The translations under genes were made by a program, and so were the position numbers. A stretch of 64,000 nucleotides of DNA, from assembly GCA_040877545.1 (NCBI GenBank), contig JBBDNN010000062.1, positions 20,938 through 84,937 on the forward strand, read 5' to 3'. The notes beneath the pieces are model-generated. The model searched no databases, was not told the DNA's origin, and worked only from the letters and a program-made list of their open reading frames with translations. Shown here in pieces: positions 42,296 to 52,455 of the stretch. Positions within the stretch are counted from its first letter, which is position 1. Each line of letters begins with the position of its first letter. Source of the stretch: Gracilimonas sp040877545. GTDB taxonomy: Bacteria; Bacteroidota; Rhodothermia; Balneolales; Balneolaceae.

Positions 42296-44614
42296 TTATT
42301 TCAGTAAAATCATTTTGCGGGTTTGGATGAAATTTCCCGCCTGAATTTTGTAGAGGTAAACACCGGATGCCATATGTTGAGCATCCCAACTTACTGTGTG
42401 AGACCCAGTTGTCATTCTTTCATTCAGCAGAGTTGCTACTTGTTGGCCTAACGTGTTGTAAATGGTCAGTTGTACTTCTGAGGCTTTGGGTAATGAAAAA
42501 CTTATACTGGTTGACGGGTTGAAAGGATTCGGATAATTCTGGCTTAATTCAAAATTTATTGGTACTGAAATAAATTCATCTTCAATATCCACTGCCTGTG
42601 CAAGTGTTATAGTATTAAATACACCGTGTTGTCCACCCGTATCTTCATCTTCGAACATCTGTGCAAATTCATTTGTAGTGGTAAGGAGGAAGGAAACCTC
42701 TTGTTCGCCTGTTCCATCATCCAGCATTAGGGGTATGGAATTTATATCAGTATTTACAGTTGCTACTGATGCTTCATAAACAATATGTATCACCTGTCCT
42801 TGTTCAAGATTGATATCCCAGTCGGTTACATTAAAATTTTGCCAGCCGGTACCTAATTCTTCAAAGTCTATAGTATCGGAAGCTAATTCAGCTCCGGGAA
42901 TTCCATTATCATTAGTAAATGCAGCTATCTTCAGCTGACCATTTCCTTTTACCCCGATATCACCACTTTGATTACTATAAAGGTACAATTCAAGTGAGTG
43001 CAGCAGGGCGTCCGTTTCAGCAATAAATTTATTACTGAAACCGCTAATATTTTGCGTAGGAATCTCCCAATAAAATTTGGAGATTTCACTATAGGTACTT
43101 GCTGTAGACAGGTCATACATCTGGTTTCCGGAAGTGTTAAGTACAAAATCCAGCGTATTGGTAGTAGCAGTTTCATTAGGACTCGGAGTCGTATTCACAA
43201 GCATAATAATCGCTTCATCGTAAACTTCACCGGAAGGAATGGAAAAATCAACGCCACTTTCTAAAACATGTATTTCCGTAGAACCTTCACTTTTTGTGAT
43301 CAATCTTGCCCTGCCATTAGATCCTGAATAGCTGATATTTATGTTTAGGTTTTCTGCCTGCTGAAAACCGATATATGCAATGCCACCCTGCTGAACTTTA
43401 ACAGTATCATCGGAAATATTGGGTGATTGAAAATTTACTGTTGCAGTAAATTCATCTAAAAAAGTATGTTCATATCCATAAGTTCTATCCACCGTGATAT
43501 CATTTATGAGGTTTGCAATTCCCCAGTTCACCAGTATGTCACCAAACTCCAATGAAGACCCCGCGTTTGAAACTGCACTATTAATACCAGATGCTCCACT
43601 GAGCGGGTCCTGGGTTAGGTGTCCTGCATTTTCAAAACCAAGCTGGTCCCATAAATAACTGGTAAACGATGCGGCACGCCCATAATCTGCAAACACATCA
43701 TCCCTGTTCCACCTGAATATGGGAATATTCGTATCATCTAAATAATCCGGATAACTGGTATGAGGAAAATATCCGACTAGCAAAGAAGCAAAATTAGATT
43801 GTGCCTCATTTACAAATGTGTATTCGTTATTATCCAAGCCTCCGTTGTAAGCCCAATGTATAAGATGTTGATATTCGTGCGAGAGGGTGCTTAATGGTAA
43901 GGTAGGTTCAGTATTTTCACTTCTAAAGATTCCGGGATAGGAATCTATGTAAAGAATATCCCGTTCGTTTGAACGCAAAAGAGGTTGGCCTTGAGGCGTT
44001 GCATCTTGCACCTCCTCATCTGTGAATTGATCCACTGAATAAAAAAAGCCGGCTGTATATCCACCATTTTCATCCGGATCCCATCCATCTTGTATATCGG
44101 TGATTAAAAAATCTACCAGGTCATCTCCGTCATAGTTGGGAGGGCCACCAAGAACATCATTACTTAAATCAATGATACCCCGGTTCGGATTAAAAGAAAA
44201 TTGGTTGGACTCCTCTTCCAGGTATTTAAAAAGGCTGTCAGCAATTTTTTCATCCAAATGGCCATTATCCATTTCAGCTATTTCAAACCATATTTGTGTG
44301 AGTCCGCCTTTCCTTATGAGACGGAAACTTTTTTCTTCAAACTCATCGGTATCCATAGTTGAAACAAAGAAATTTTTTGCATCACCCACTTCATCTACTA
44401 CTATAGCTTTTGTTCGCTTTTGTGCCGCAGCATTGGCTTTGGAACGTGCCAACTCCTGCAGTCCGGGGTGGTTGTTGAGCCTATCGGAAACATGAACCGG
44501 ATATAGTTCTTTTGGTTTTTCTTCATCATTGGAAAACTTTTTTAGCTGGGCTTTCACATCAATAGTAAATCCAAAAAAAACGGTAATACTTAGAAACAGT
44601 AAAAACTTCTTCAT
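42296..44614 (-). CDS. Secreted metallopeptidase with type IX sorting domain
   Basis: The 772-residue protein has a signal peptide (residues 1-22, ending VKAQ), a zinc motif His246-Glu-Tyr-Gln-His250 (LSHEYQHLIHW), and a likely third ligand Glu270 (NEAQSNF), as in M6-like peptidases. The middle holds beta-sandwich-like repeats. The end is a type A C-terminal sorting domain (SQNYPNPFNPSTSISFSLP, WDAQHMASGVYLYKIQAG), which directs export through the type IX system and surface attachment. The genome therefore has that system, though its genes are not here. It follows a lipoprotein gene by two bases. Confidence 0.85.
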   Translation of the reverse strand: MKKFLLFLSITVFFGFTIDVKAQLKKFSNDEEKPKELYPVHVSDRLNNHPGLQELARSKANAAAQKRTKAIVVDEVGDAKNFFVSTMDTDEFEEKSFRLIRKGGLTQIWFEIAEMDNGHLDEKIADSLFKYLEEESNQFSFNPNRGIIDLSNDVLGGPPNYDGDDLVDFLITDIQDGWDPDENGGYTAGFFYSVDQFTDEEVQDATPQGQPLLRSNERDILYIDSYPGIFRSENTEPTLPLSTLSHEYQHLIHWAYNGGLDNNEYTFVNEAQSNFASLLVGYFPHTSYPDYLDDTNIPIFRWNRDDVFADYGRAASFTSYLWDQLGFENAGHLTQDPLSGASGINSAVSNAGSSLEFGDILVNWGIANLINDITVDRTYGYEHTFLDEFTATVNFQSPNISDDTVKVQQGGIAYIGFQQAENLNINISYSGSNGRARLITKSEGSTEIHVLESGVDFSIPSGEVYDEAIIMLVNTTPSPNETATTNTLDFVLNTSGNQMYDLSTASTYSEISKFYWEIPTQNISGFSNKFIAETDALLHSLELYLYSNQSGDIGVKGNGQLKIAAFTNDNGIPGAELASDTIDFEELGTGWQNFNVTDWDINLEQGQVIHIVYEASVATVNTDINSIPLMLDDGTGEQEVSFLLTTTNEFAQMFEDEDTGGQHGVFNTITLAQAVDIEDEFISVPINFELSQNYPNPFNPSTSISFSLPKASEVQLTIYNTLGQQVATLLNERMTTGSHTVSWDAQHMASGVYLYKIQAGNFIQTRKMILLK

Positions 44615-44616
44615 AA

Positions 44617-45033
44617 TTAATTTTCCTCACTTATTTCATAATAATGCACTTCAAGCAAGGTTGAATTTCCCATCGCTTTTTCCTTCCCGTAAATAGTGGC
44701 ATGTTTTCCATTAATGGATTCAAAGGTCTCTTTCATAAATTGCTGATCTGCAATCAGGCGGTAAGACTCACTGTCGGAGACAAATAAAGTTGGGGATACG
44801 AAGGGTTCACTTCCTGAATAGTTAAGGGTACCGGTTTTTTGTACAAGCCCGGTAGTGTCAGCATCTGCATTAAGTTCTTTAGTTATTAAAGTATCAGTTT
44901 CTGCTTCTGTTGTGGATGTTTGTACAGAATCAGCCGAAGAGTTTCCATCTTTTTTTTGATTGTTGGAATCGCGGGAACCACATCCCGCAACAACCAAGAT
45001 GCTGAGCAGCGTGAGCAATATTTTAAAATTCAA
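44617..45033 (-). CDS. Small lipoprotein of unknown function
   Basis: The 138-residue protein has a lipobox (VVAGC, Cys18), a Ser/Asn/Thr-rich spacer to about residue 60, and a beta-rich domain. The frame starts with TTG at 45033, as no ATG precedes the signal. It ends two bases before the peptidase gene begins, so it may help export or fold that enzyme. I do not recognise a family; the C-terminal part (HATIYGKEKAMGNSTLLEVHYYEI) looks like a small OB or lipocalin-type strand set. Confidence 0.6.
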   Translation of the reverse strand: MNFKILLTLLSILVVAGCGSRDSNNQKKDGNSSADSVQTSTTEAETDTLITKELNADADTTGLVQKTGTLNYSGSEPFVSPTLFVSDSESYRLIADQQFMKETFESINGKHATIYGKEKAMGNSTLLEVHYYEISEEN

Positions 45034-45120
45034 AATAGCAGAGTGATTAGGTTAATTTTTTGAAGGTAATCATTTTGTAAAGCTAATGATTCTTTGATTA
45101 GCGATTTCTTCTTCTAACTT

Positions 45121-45930
45121 TCACAAGTTATGTAATAATTCCGTCAAACGTTCCCAGGATTGGTTTCTTGCTTTCACATTGGGATCGTCATCTGCTGCTG
45201 ATGGATCGTCTCCCTGTCGCATGTAGGCATGTCCGGCGCCATCATAGATTACATAATCGTATGCATTATCGGTTTCATTCATCATGTTTTCGGAATTCGG
45301 TATGCTGGAATTTACCCGCTGGTCATCACCGCCATAAAAACCGTATACAGGAACTTCTATATTTTCATAAGCGGCTATATTATCCGGGCCTGTTCCATAA
45401 AATACTAATGCGGCGTCAATTTCATTTCCGGCATTTGTTGCGAAACGAAAAGATTGTGAGCCTCCCCAGCAAAAACCAACAACGGCAATTTTACCATTAC
45501 CCGCATCAATAGATTTGGCATATTCAAGCACATTTTCCAGATCAGTAGTCACCATTTCAGAATCTAAACCGTAAATAGCCTCCCGGGCTTTATCAGAAGA
45601 TTCAAAGTCACTGGTTTTTTCATTTCCCTCAATCGTGTTTGAAATTAAATCTGGTGCAACAGCAATGAAACCGGCTTCGGCAAGTTGGTCTGCAAAACTG
45701 CGAGCCCAAACATCAAGGCCTCGGTTTTCATGGATTACAATAACAACCGGGGTATTCTCATCATCTTCCGGATAAGTCACAAAATTGTGAAGGGTTCTGT
45801 CAGCCGATTCAATGGTTACCCATTCGTGGTGGCGGGGAGACTCCTCGAGCTGCTGTTTGGCGAAATCCTGGGCGAAGGCTGATGTTGAAATAAAGAACAG
45901 AAGTAGTGTTAAACTAAGAGTGATTTTCAT
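45121..45930 (-). CDS. Exported dienelactone hydrolase family protein
   Basis: The 269-residue protein has a signal peptide (MKITLSLTLLLFFISTSAFAQ) and the dienelactone hydrolase triad: Cys in VVGFCWGGSQSFRFA, Asp in YGGDDQRVN, and His in YDGAGHAYMRQGDDPS. These enzymes open lactone or ester bonds. Export is unusual for classic cytoplasmic members but common in this phylum. It is a single gene. The substrate may be a plant- or algal-derived ester. Confidence 0.87.
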   Translation of the reverse strand: MKITLSLTLLLFFISTSAFAQDFAKQQLEESPRHHEWVTIESADRTLHNFVTYPEDDENTPVVIVIHENRGLDVWARSFADQLAEAGFIAVAPDLISNTIEGNEKTSDFESSDKAREAIYGLDSEMVTTDLENVLEYAKSIDAGNGKIAVVGFCWGGSQSFRFATNAGNEIDAALVFYGTGPDNIAAYENIEVPVYGFYGGDDQRVNSSIPNSENMMNETDNAYDYVIYDGAGHAYMRQGDDPSAADDDPNVKARNQSWERLTELLHNL

Positions 45931-46025
45931 AATTTTTAAAAATTGTTAGCTGGTTCTACAACTAAATAAAAATTCAGATCATTTCTAAGTATAAATCAGA
46001 GGAGGCTATATTTTGAAAATGAACG

Positions 46026-47330
46026 CTATTTTACTTCTTCAGGGTCTATTCTTGTAGGCGTTTCTTTGCCGGAGATAATTTCTTCTGCTGCTTTTGCAAT
46101 TGCAAAAATAGTATTGGTGGCGTGTGAGATATTTATGGTGGCAAACTCGTCATTAACTGAATGATAATCTTCATCCATATCAATAGGTGTAGTACTGATG
46201 GAATGAGCGGGCACACCAAGACGGGCTAGTGTGGCATTATCAGAACGGTAGAATAAATTCTGATTCGGGTAGGGATCAGGATAAAAGACAAAGCTGGAAT
46301 CCTTCACACTGTTTTGCAAAATCTCACCGAAAGTTGAAAATTCGAAGCCTGTGATCCACGCAGAATTAACGCCGCTAACAGCAGGTTTGCCGATCATTTC
46401 AATATTAAACATTGCAATAATATTTTCCGGGTCAAGTAGTTCTGAAAAATATTTAGATCCATAACCGCCAGCTTCTTCGGCTGTAAATCCTACAAAAAGC
46501 AGCGTACGCTCAGGCTTGGGTAAAGCTTCAAAATGCCGCGCCAGCTCAATTACTGCGGCTACACCAGAGGCATTATCATTTGCACCATTTGCAATGGAAT
46601 CTCCATCTACCGGAGATCTGACTCCAATATGATCGTAATGAGCTGAAAAAATAACTACTTCATTAGGGCGGTTTCCTTCTATTTGACCGACTACATTAAA
46701 TAATTCGATGGTTTCAACAGAATTTTCAATATTGATTTCAAGGGAAGTAACAGAGTCGCTATAAAGGATGAAGACATTGTTTTCAGATGAATCCAATTCG
46801 AATGCACGGGTGGGACGGGAAAAATACATTCGATAGCGGTGGAACCAGTCTTTATGAGACTCATCAACTAATATTACAGAAGAGGAGCCATTATTACTAT
46901 ACTGACGTTGTTTCGCCCTGAAATCATCATCTACTGAAATTCGAAAAATTTCAACATCTGAATTTTCCCAGTTTACCTTCCTGCTGTACAAACGTGAAAA
47001 GTAATCCCCCTCATCTATTTCTTTTTGGTTTATGGTAATAGAAGTGGTTCTTGGGGAAATTGAATAAATGGTAAAATCCTGATGATAATCTTCCAGGTTA
47101 GAAAACGGTTCAAGTCCTGCCTGTTGAAATTCATTTGATATAAAATCGGCTGCATGTGCAGCTTCCGGCGAAAAAGCCGAACGGCCTTTCATTTCATCCG
47201 AACTCAAAGTTTTAATAATCCGCGACACGTTCTCTTCAGATATTTTTGAACCTTTGGAACATTGGGAGGTTGATAAACCTGCACTCACTAAAAGAAAGGT
47301 TACCAGAAGATGTGTAAAAATTATTTTCAT
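46026..47330 (-). CDS. Exported M28 family aminopeptidase
   Basis: The 434-residue protein has a signal peptide and an M28 zinc peptidase: VVIFSAHYDHIGVRSP (His, Asp), SIANGANDNASGVAAVIELA (Asp), FVGFTAEEAGGYGSKYFSE (Glu-Glu), FNIEMIGKP (Glu in place of the more usual Asp) and GVPAHSIST (His). It would act in the periplasm or outside on peptides. Together with the nearby T9SS peptidase and the S10-type enzyme it suggests breakdown of external protein. Confidence 0.9.
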   Translation of the reverse strand: MKIIFTHLLVTFLLVSAGLSTSQCSKGSKISEENVSRIIKTLSSDEMKGRSAFSPEAAHAADFISNEFQQAGLEPFSNLEDYHQDFTIYSISPRTTSITINQKEIDEGDYFSRLYSRKVNWENSDVEIFRISVDDDFRAKQRQYSNNGSSSVILVDESHKDWFHRYRMYFSRPTRAFELDSSENNVFILYSDSVTSLEINIENSVETIELFNVVGQIEGNRPNEVVIFSAHYDHIGVRSPVDGDSIANGANDNASGVAAVIELARHFEALPKPERTLLFVGFTAEEAGGYGSKYFSELLDPENIIAMFNIEMIGKPAVSGVNSAWITGFEFSTFGEILQNSVKDSSFVFYPDPYPNQNLFYRSDNATLARLGVPAHSISTTPIDMDEDYHSVNDEFATINISHATNTIFAIAKAAEEIISGKETPTRIDPEEVK

Positions 47331-47468
47331 AAAATGAAGTCTAAAATTTATTCATCCAATTGTAAGAAAACTCTGTACACTCAATTGAAAAAATATGCTA
47401 TACAGGAGTAAAGCTCTGTAAAATAAATCTTAATCCTCATTCAATTTAGCCGCAACAATAAAAATTGT

Positions 47469-48584
47469 TTAAGTGATAGCCGCTTCCGAAGGAGTCCAGG
47501 TAAAATCAGGGTCTCCGAACTTTTTTAAAGTCCGGTAGTGAGAAGCTACCGCTTCTCTTAATGTGGCGTGTTGATTATAGGGGATATCAAACTCTTTAGC
47601 AGTTTCCTCCACTATATAACTAATGGCAGGATAATGAATACTGCACACACGGGGAAAGAGGTGATGTTCGATCTGAAAATTTAGCCCGCCAATGTACCAG
47701 GATAAAAGCTTGTTGTCGCGGGCAAAATTATTGGTAGTAATCATTTCGTGAATGGCCCAATGGTTTTCAATCATGTGCTCTTCATTTGGTACCGGATGAG
47801 TGGTTTCCTCAACAACGTGGGCAAGCTGAAAAATAATACCGAGAATTAAACCGGCGGTAAGATGCATGGAGCCAAAGCCAATCAGCCATTGGTACCAGGT
47901 TATATCAAGCAATACCAAAGGCAGTACAATAGTGTACCCGTAATAAATAACTTTGGTAACAATTAAAGTTACCCATTCTTTCAGGGGATGATTTTTATTT
48001 TCGTAAGGTCCTAATGGTGATTTAAAGAAGTACCAATAGTCTTTGATGAAAACCCAAAAGAAAGTGGCAAAACTATAGGCGAAAAAAGCAAGGATATGTT
48101 GCGCCTTATGCACCGGCTTATGTTCGGAATGAGGTGAGAGCCGGATAAATTCAGCCACTTCAAGATCTTCATCATGTCCATGAATATTGGTGTAGGTATG
48201 GTGAATGATATTGTGGGTTATTTTCCAGATGTAACCGTTTGCTCCCATTAAATCAAAGGTTAACCCCAAGCCGTAATTAATTCCATTCTTTGAAGAGTAG
48301 GCACCGTGAAGAGCATCATGGGCTACAGAAAAACCTATTCCGGCCATTCCAATCCCCATTACAAATGTAAGGCCCCACATTACTCCCAAAGAAAATTGAC
48401 CACTTATAATAAGTGCGTAAGCCCCAAAATAAATTCCAAGTAATGCAATGGTTTTAATAACCATTGTAGCATTTGCATTTTCGGAGAGCTTATTATCTCT
48501 GAAATACTTTTTAACTCTTTTTTTTACCGTTTTGCTAAATTCCTGATCAATTTTATTATTGAACGTAACCTTTTGTACTTCCAT
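47469..48584 (-). CDS. Membrane fatty acid desaturase
   Basis: The 371-residue protein has four membrane segments and three His boxes for the di-iron site: HDALHG (about 90), HNIIHHTYTN (about 126) and QIEHHLFP (about 300). It introduces a cis double bond into acyl chains; cold stress often raises its expression. A cold-shock gene lies just upstream on the same strand, but a terminator separates them. The exact position of the double bond is unknown; the QIEHH box resembles front-end desaturases. Confidence 0.9.
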   Translation of the reverse strand: MEVQKVTFNNKIDQEFSKTVKKRVKKYFRDNKLSENANATMVIKTIALLGIYFGAYALIISGQFSLGVMWGLTFVMGIGMAGIGFSVAHDALHGAYSSKNGINYGLGLTFDLMGANGYIWKITHNIIHHTYTNIHGHDEDLEVAEFIRLSPHSEHKPVHKAQHILAFFAYSFATFFWVFIKDYWYFFKSPLGPYENKNHPLKEWVTLIVTKVIYYGYTIVLPLVLLDITWYQWLIGFGSMHLTAGLILGIIFQLAHVVEETTHPVPNEEHMIENHWAIHEMITTNNFARDNKLLSWYIGGLNFQIEHHLFPRVCSIHYPAISYIVEETAKEFDIPYNQHATLREAVASHYRTLKKFGDPDFTWTPSEAAIT

Positions 48585-48683
48585 GCCTTACTCTAAATTT
48601 AATTTATATATCAAAAATAACGAAATCTGTAGAGAAACGAGAAAATGATATTATATCCTTTTTTTCAAATAAAATTCCCTGAA

Positions 48684-48722
48684 CAAAAAAAACCCGGCCT
48701 GATTAAATCAGTACCGGGTTTT
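48684..48722 (-). terminator. Terminator of the first cold-shock gene
   Basis: On the minus strand AACCCGG-x-ACTGA pairs with the mirrored arm TCAG-CCGGGTT, and seven T follow. It separates the cold-shock gene from the desaturase gene downstream. Confidence 0.82.
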
Positions 48723-48741
48723 CTAAATTTCAAAAGAAATT

Positions 48742-48951
48742 TTAGCTAACTCTAGATACTTCTACAGCGCTAAGTCCTTTTGGAGTTTCTTCAACAGAAA
48801 ATTCAACTTCTTCACCATCAGCGAGACCTTCTTCAAATCCAAGGTTTTCGATATTATTGCGGTGAACAAAGATGTCCTTTCCTCCATTTTCAGGTTCAAT
48901 GAAACCAAATCCTTTTTGAGCATCAAACCATTTAATTTTACCGTATTCCAT
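48742..48951 (-). CDS. Cold-shock protein, copy 1
   Basis: The 69-residue protein is one cold-shock domain with RNP-1 KGFGFIEP and RNP-2 DIFVHRNNI, binding single-stranded RNA and DNA. It is about 88 % identical (8 differences by eye) to a second copy 3.7 kb away (52456-52665). Both have the same leader block upstream and a CCGGGTT terminator downstream, so they arose by duplication. The long leader (over 100 bases) is typical of cold-regulated csp genes. Confidence 0.95.
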   Translation of the reverse strand: MEYGKIKWFDAQKGFGFIEPENGGKDIFVHRNNIENLGFEEGLADGEEVEFSVEETPKGLSAVEVSRVS

Positions 48952-49355
48952 AATTGTATTGGGTTGTATTGATCACGACTGCATTATACTACACTGAGTT
49001 TTTATCAAGAGGGTATATTTAATATGCAGCTGTGAATTAAATTTTAGTTGTACAAACTATAGATGGGGAAACAAATACTATACTGAATATACTAATACTG
49101 AATCTGACCATACATTTGCGTTGCAGTAAATATCATCTTTTATGGGCTTAATACCAAATAATTGCAATTAAAAACCATTTTACACAACGAGCAGTAATAA
49201 TGCCGTAATTATTTAATAATTCAGTGATAGTTATTAGTTCTATAAAGGCAGAAATAATATTTAGCAAAAAAAATTAAAATGCTTTTATTGGATTTTAGAA
49301 AACCTATTATACAGTAAATCAGGTTTTTGAGCTATAGGGTAACATTTAATCATCA
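48952..49355. other. Intergenic stretch with the cold-shock leader
   Basis: The right two-thirds show no reading frame or RNA. The left part (49029-49085) holds the block shared with the second cold-shock gene. A possible plus-strand promoter for the peptidase gene at 49356 may lie around 49285-49315, but no clear boxes are seen. Confidence 0.5.
49029..49085 (-). promoter_or_regulatory. Conserved leader/promoter block of cold-shock gene copy 1
   Basis: A near-identical block is found at 52752-52808 upstream of copy 2. It includes, on the plus strand, GCTGTGAA, a middle TTTAGTT, and ACAAACTATAGA before GGGAAA-rich bases and AAATACT. Its conservation between copies suggests a promoter or cold-sensing leader. 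Confidence 0.55.
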
Positions 49356-50642
49356 ATGATGAATAAACAATCTAAATGGTTTGCCTTCTTATTTGCGTTT
49401 GCCTTTTATGCTATAGAAGAGGGGCACGTATGCGCCCAATCGCAGGCAGAATTTTATATACAGAGTGAAAGTGAACAAAAAGTAACCATTCCATTTGAGC
49501 TTATAAATAACCTGATAGTAATTGAAGCAAGTATAAATGGTTCTGTACCGCTGAAATTTGTATTAGATACCGGTGTTGGTACTACGCTAATAACCGGCCT
49601 GCCCAATAATGAGGATGTATATTTAAAACATTCCAGAGAAATCACCTTAGCCGGATTGGGCGAGAATGAGCCAAGAAAAGCATATCTGTCTGAAAAAAAC
49701 AGCATGCAACTGAAGGGGGTAAGAGGAGAGAATATTGATATAGCTGTTCTATTCGAAGACATTTTTAACCTATCCTCTTTTATGGGTACATATATTCATG
49801 GCCTCACCGGCTACGATTTGTTTGCGAATTTTGTAGTAGAAATCAATTATATAAAACAGCGAATATATTTATACGAGCCCGGCGCTTTTAAAAGAAAATT
49901 TGAGCGGCTTCCAATGCATAGAAAATGGCATAAATTTCCAATCGTACTGGAAAAGCAGAAACCATATATATACCTGAATTTTAAACATTCTAAAATAGAT
50001 TCTCTAAGGCAGGTTAAGCTTTTAATTGACTCCGGAGCCAGTAATGCTTTTTCATTCTATAAATCTTCTGATGATAGTTTTAAAATCCCAAATTCAAATA
50101 TAAAAAGCTTAATTGGTATAGGATTGAGCGGAGTTGTGAATGGAAAAATAGGCAGGGTGCACCAGGTTGCATTAGGCAACTTTAAGTTTAAAGAACCGAT
50201 AGTGGCTTTCCCCGACAGTGCTTCTGTGGCTAAGGCTTTGCAACTCAGTGATAGAAATGGAAGTGTGGGCGGAGAAATTCTTAGACGTTTCAAAGTTATC
50301 TTTCATTATAAGGATGGTTATTTGCTGGTAAGGCGGAACAGTAATTTTAAAAAAGATTTTAACTATAATATGAGCGGAGTTGAGGTTGTTACACCTTTAC
50401 CAAATCTGCCGTTTTATATAGTATCAAAAGTCAGGCAAGATTCCCCGGCACATAAAGCAGGGGTTATGGAAGCAGATATCATTAAAAAAATAAATGGTAC
50501 TAAAGTTGAAATTCTTAGCCTGAATGAAGTGCTAAAAATTTTGGGAAGAAAACAAGGGTTGAAAATAAAGATGGAAGTTCAGCGAGATTCAACTATCAAG
50601 AAATTCAATTTCCAGCTTCAAAATGAATTAGCGGTTGATTAG
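49356..50642 (+). CDS. Aspartyl protease family protein with PDZ domain
   Basis: The 428-residue protein has a signal peptide (about 1-27, ending CAQ), two retropepsin-like motifs (LKFVLDTGVGTTLI and KLLIDSGASNAF), which together form one active site, and a C-terminal PDZ domain (VRQDSPAHKAGVMEADIIKKINGTKVE, about 345-420). It is likely a periplasmic or secreted protease or peptide binder. It lies between the two cold-shock genes. No partner gene is in the same unit. Confidence 0.82.
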   Translation: MMNKQSKWFAFLFAFAFYAIEEGHVCAQSQAEFYIQSESEQKVTIPFELINNLIVIEASINGSVPLKFVLDTGVGTTLITGLPNNEDVYLKHSREITLAGLGENEPRKAYLSEKNSMQLKGVRGENIDIAVLFEDIFNLSSFMGTYIHGLTGYDLFANFVVEINYIKQRIYLYEPGAFKRKFERLPMHRKWHKFPIVLEKQKPYIYLNFKHSKIDSLRQVKLLIDSGASNAFSFYKSSDDSFKIPNSNIKSLIGIGLSGVVNGKIGRVHQVALGNFKFKEPIVAFPDSASVAKALQLSDRNGSVGGEILRRFKVIFHYKDGYLLVRRNSNFKKDFNYNMSGVEVVTPLPNLPFYIVSKVRQDSPAHKAGVMEADIIKKINGTKVEILSLNEVLKILGRKQGLKIKMEVQRDSTIKKFNFQLQNELAVD

Positions 50643-50768
50643 CAAAACCAAATTTGATGCCCGGAAAAGAGTAAATCCTTTCTGCTTTTTTTACTGAATT
50701 TGACAGGCAAAGTTTATCTGAAAGGGCTACAATTCCAATGCTAAAAAAATAAAATTCTTGAACATCAT

Positions 50769-52277
50769 ATGAGTGATAAAATGCTACTTCGAAGTCTTAT
50801 AATACTTTTTGTTTTAGTTTTGCCGATAGAATTTACTGTCGCACAAGATCAGGAAAATTTTATACGTGGTTCAAAAGTTGATTGGCAAAAAACATCTCAA
50901 CATGAAGTAACCATCAATGGCAATAAAATCTCCTATGAAGCTACGGTGGGTAATCAGCCGGTTTGGGATGAAAGTGGAAAACCAATTGCCTCACTATTTT
51001 ATACATATTACGAGCGCTCGAATGTGAGAAACCTGGAAAAGCGTCCTCTGGTAATTTCTTTTAATGGCGGACCAGGTTCAGCTTCTGTCTGGATGCACGT
51101 GGGCTACACCGGCCCTAAGTTACTAAACATTGATGATGAGGGGTATCCAACTCAACCTTATGGAGTGCAGGATAATCCCCATTCTATTCTGGATGTGGCT
51201 GATATTGTGTATGTAAATCCGGTAAATGTGGCTTTTTCAAGAATTGTAGACTCTGAAACAAAACGGGAAACATTTTTTGGGACAAATGCTGATATAGAAT
51301 ACCTCGCTAAGTGGATTGATACTTTTGTTTCGCGTCAGGAACGATGGCCTTCCCCTAAATACCTGATAGGCGAGAGTTTCGGGACGAATAGAGTTGCCGG
51401 ACTGGCAGACCAGCTGCAATCTTCGCACTGGATGTATTTAAATGGAGTCATTTTGGTTTCCCCGACCAGTCTTGGGGTTGATCGAGGCGGACCGGCTGGT
51501 GATGCACTTCCCTTACCATATTTCACAGCCACAGCATGGTACCACAATGCACTTGATACGGGGCTCCAGCAACAAGACCTGGATGATATTTTACCTGAAG
51601 CTGAACGCTTTACCATTGAAGAATATATTCCTGCTTTGGCTAAAGGTGGTTTTATTGAAGAGGCTGAAAAGCAACAAATTGCTGAAAAAGTAGCCCGCTA
51701 TTCCGGCCTTTCGGAACAAGCGGTTTTAGATCGGAATTTGCGCATTTCTACCTCATTTTTTTGGAAAGAATTACTTCGTGAGGAAGGAGTTACTGTCGGA
51801 AGATTGGATTCACGCTATCGCGGGTTAGACAGAAATGATGGGGGAGACCGGTATGATTACGATCCGGCACTTAGTTCCTGGAATCATGCTTTTGCGCCTG
51901 CCATCAATCATTATCTGCGGGATATGCTGGGATATGAGACGGATCTTCAATACTGGGTATTTGGCCCGGTTCATCCGTGGGATAGAAGCCGTGATAATAC
52001 CGGTGAGGATTTGAGATCGGCTATGGCAGAAAATCCATTTCTTCATGTAATGGTACAATCCGGATACTTTGATGGAGGCACCAACTATTTTGATGCCAAA
52101 TACACCATGTGGAACATGGATCCCAGCGGAAAACTTAAAGATCGGTTTTCATTTAAAGGCTACCGCAGCGGACATATGATGTATCTCCGTGCAGAAGATC
52201 TTAGTACTTCAAACCAGGATATCCGGGATTTTATTATGAACTCAATGCCAGCTGAAGAAATGCCGGCCAAATATTGA
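50769..52277 (+). CDS. Exported serine carboxypeptidase (S10 family)
   Basis: The 502-residue protein has a signal peptide (about 1-25) and the S10 pattern: FNGGPGSASVWMHVGYTGP, nucleophile Ser in LIGESFGTNRVAGLA, Asp in SGYFDGGTNYFD and His in YRSGHMMYLR. It removes C-terminal residues from peptides in the periplasm. The gene is single. It and the aspartyl protease before it sit between the cold-shock copies. Confidence 0.88.
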   Translation: MSDKMLLRSLIILFVLVLPIEFTVAQDQENFIRGSKVDWQKTSQHEVTINGNKISYEATVGNQPVWDESGKPIASLFYTYYERSNVRNLEKRPLVISFNGGPGSASVWMHVGYTGPKLLNIDDEGYPTQPYGVQDNPHSILDVADIVYVNPVNVAFSRIVDSETKRETFFGTNADIEYLAKWIDTFVSRQERWPSPKYLIGESFGTNRVAGLADQLQSSHWMYLNGVILVSPTSLGVDRGGPAGDALPLPYFTATAWYHNALDTGLQQQDLDDILPEAERFTIEEYIPALAKGGFIEEAEKQQIAEKVARYSGLSEQAVLDRNLRISTSFFWKELLREEGVTVGRLDSRYRGLDRNDGGDRYDYDPALSSWNHAFAPAINHYLRDMLGYETDLQYWVFGPVHPWDRSRDNTGEDLRSAMAENPFLHVMVQSGYFDGGTNYFDAKYTMWNMDPSGKLKDRFSFKGYRSGHMMYLRAEDLSTSNQDIRDFIMNSMPAEEMPAKY

Positions 52278-52397
52278 CGCTAAAATTTTTAAATGTGATA
52301 AGAAGAGAAAGCTGATGCTTAGGCACGTGCACCTTTTTATTACTAAAATCAAATTTATGGAATCAAAATCTCTCAATTCCCTGATATCTGTAATCCA

Positions 52398-52433
52398 TAA
52401 AAAAACCCGGCTTCAATTAAGAAACCGGGTTTT
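52398..52433 (-). terminator. Terminator of the second cold-shock gene
   Basis: On the minus strand AAAACCCGGTTTC-type arm pairs with the GCCGGG arm around an A/T-rich loop, then a T-run follows. The stem core AACCCGG/CCGGGTT is the same as in copy 1. Confidence 0.75.
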
Positions 52434-52455
52434 AAAATTTAGCTTCGGAGGAATA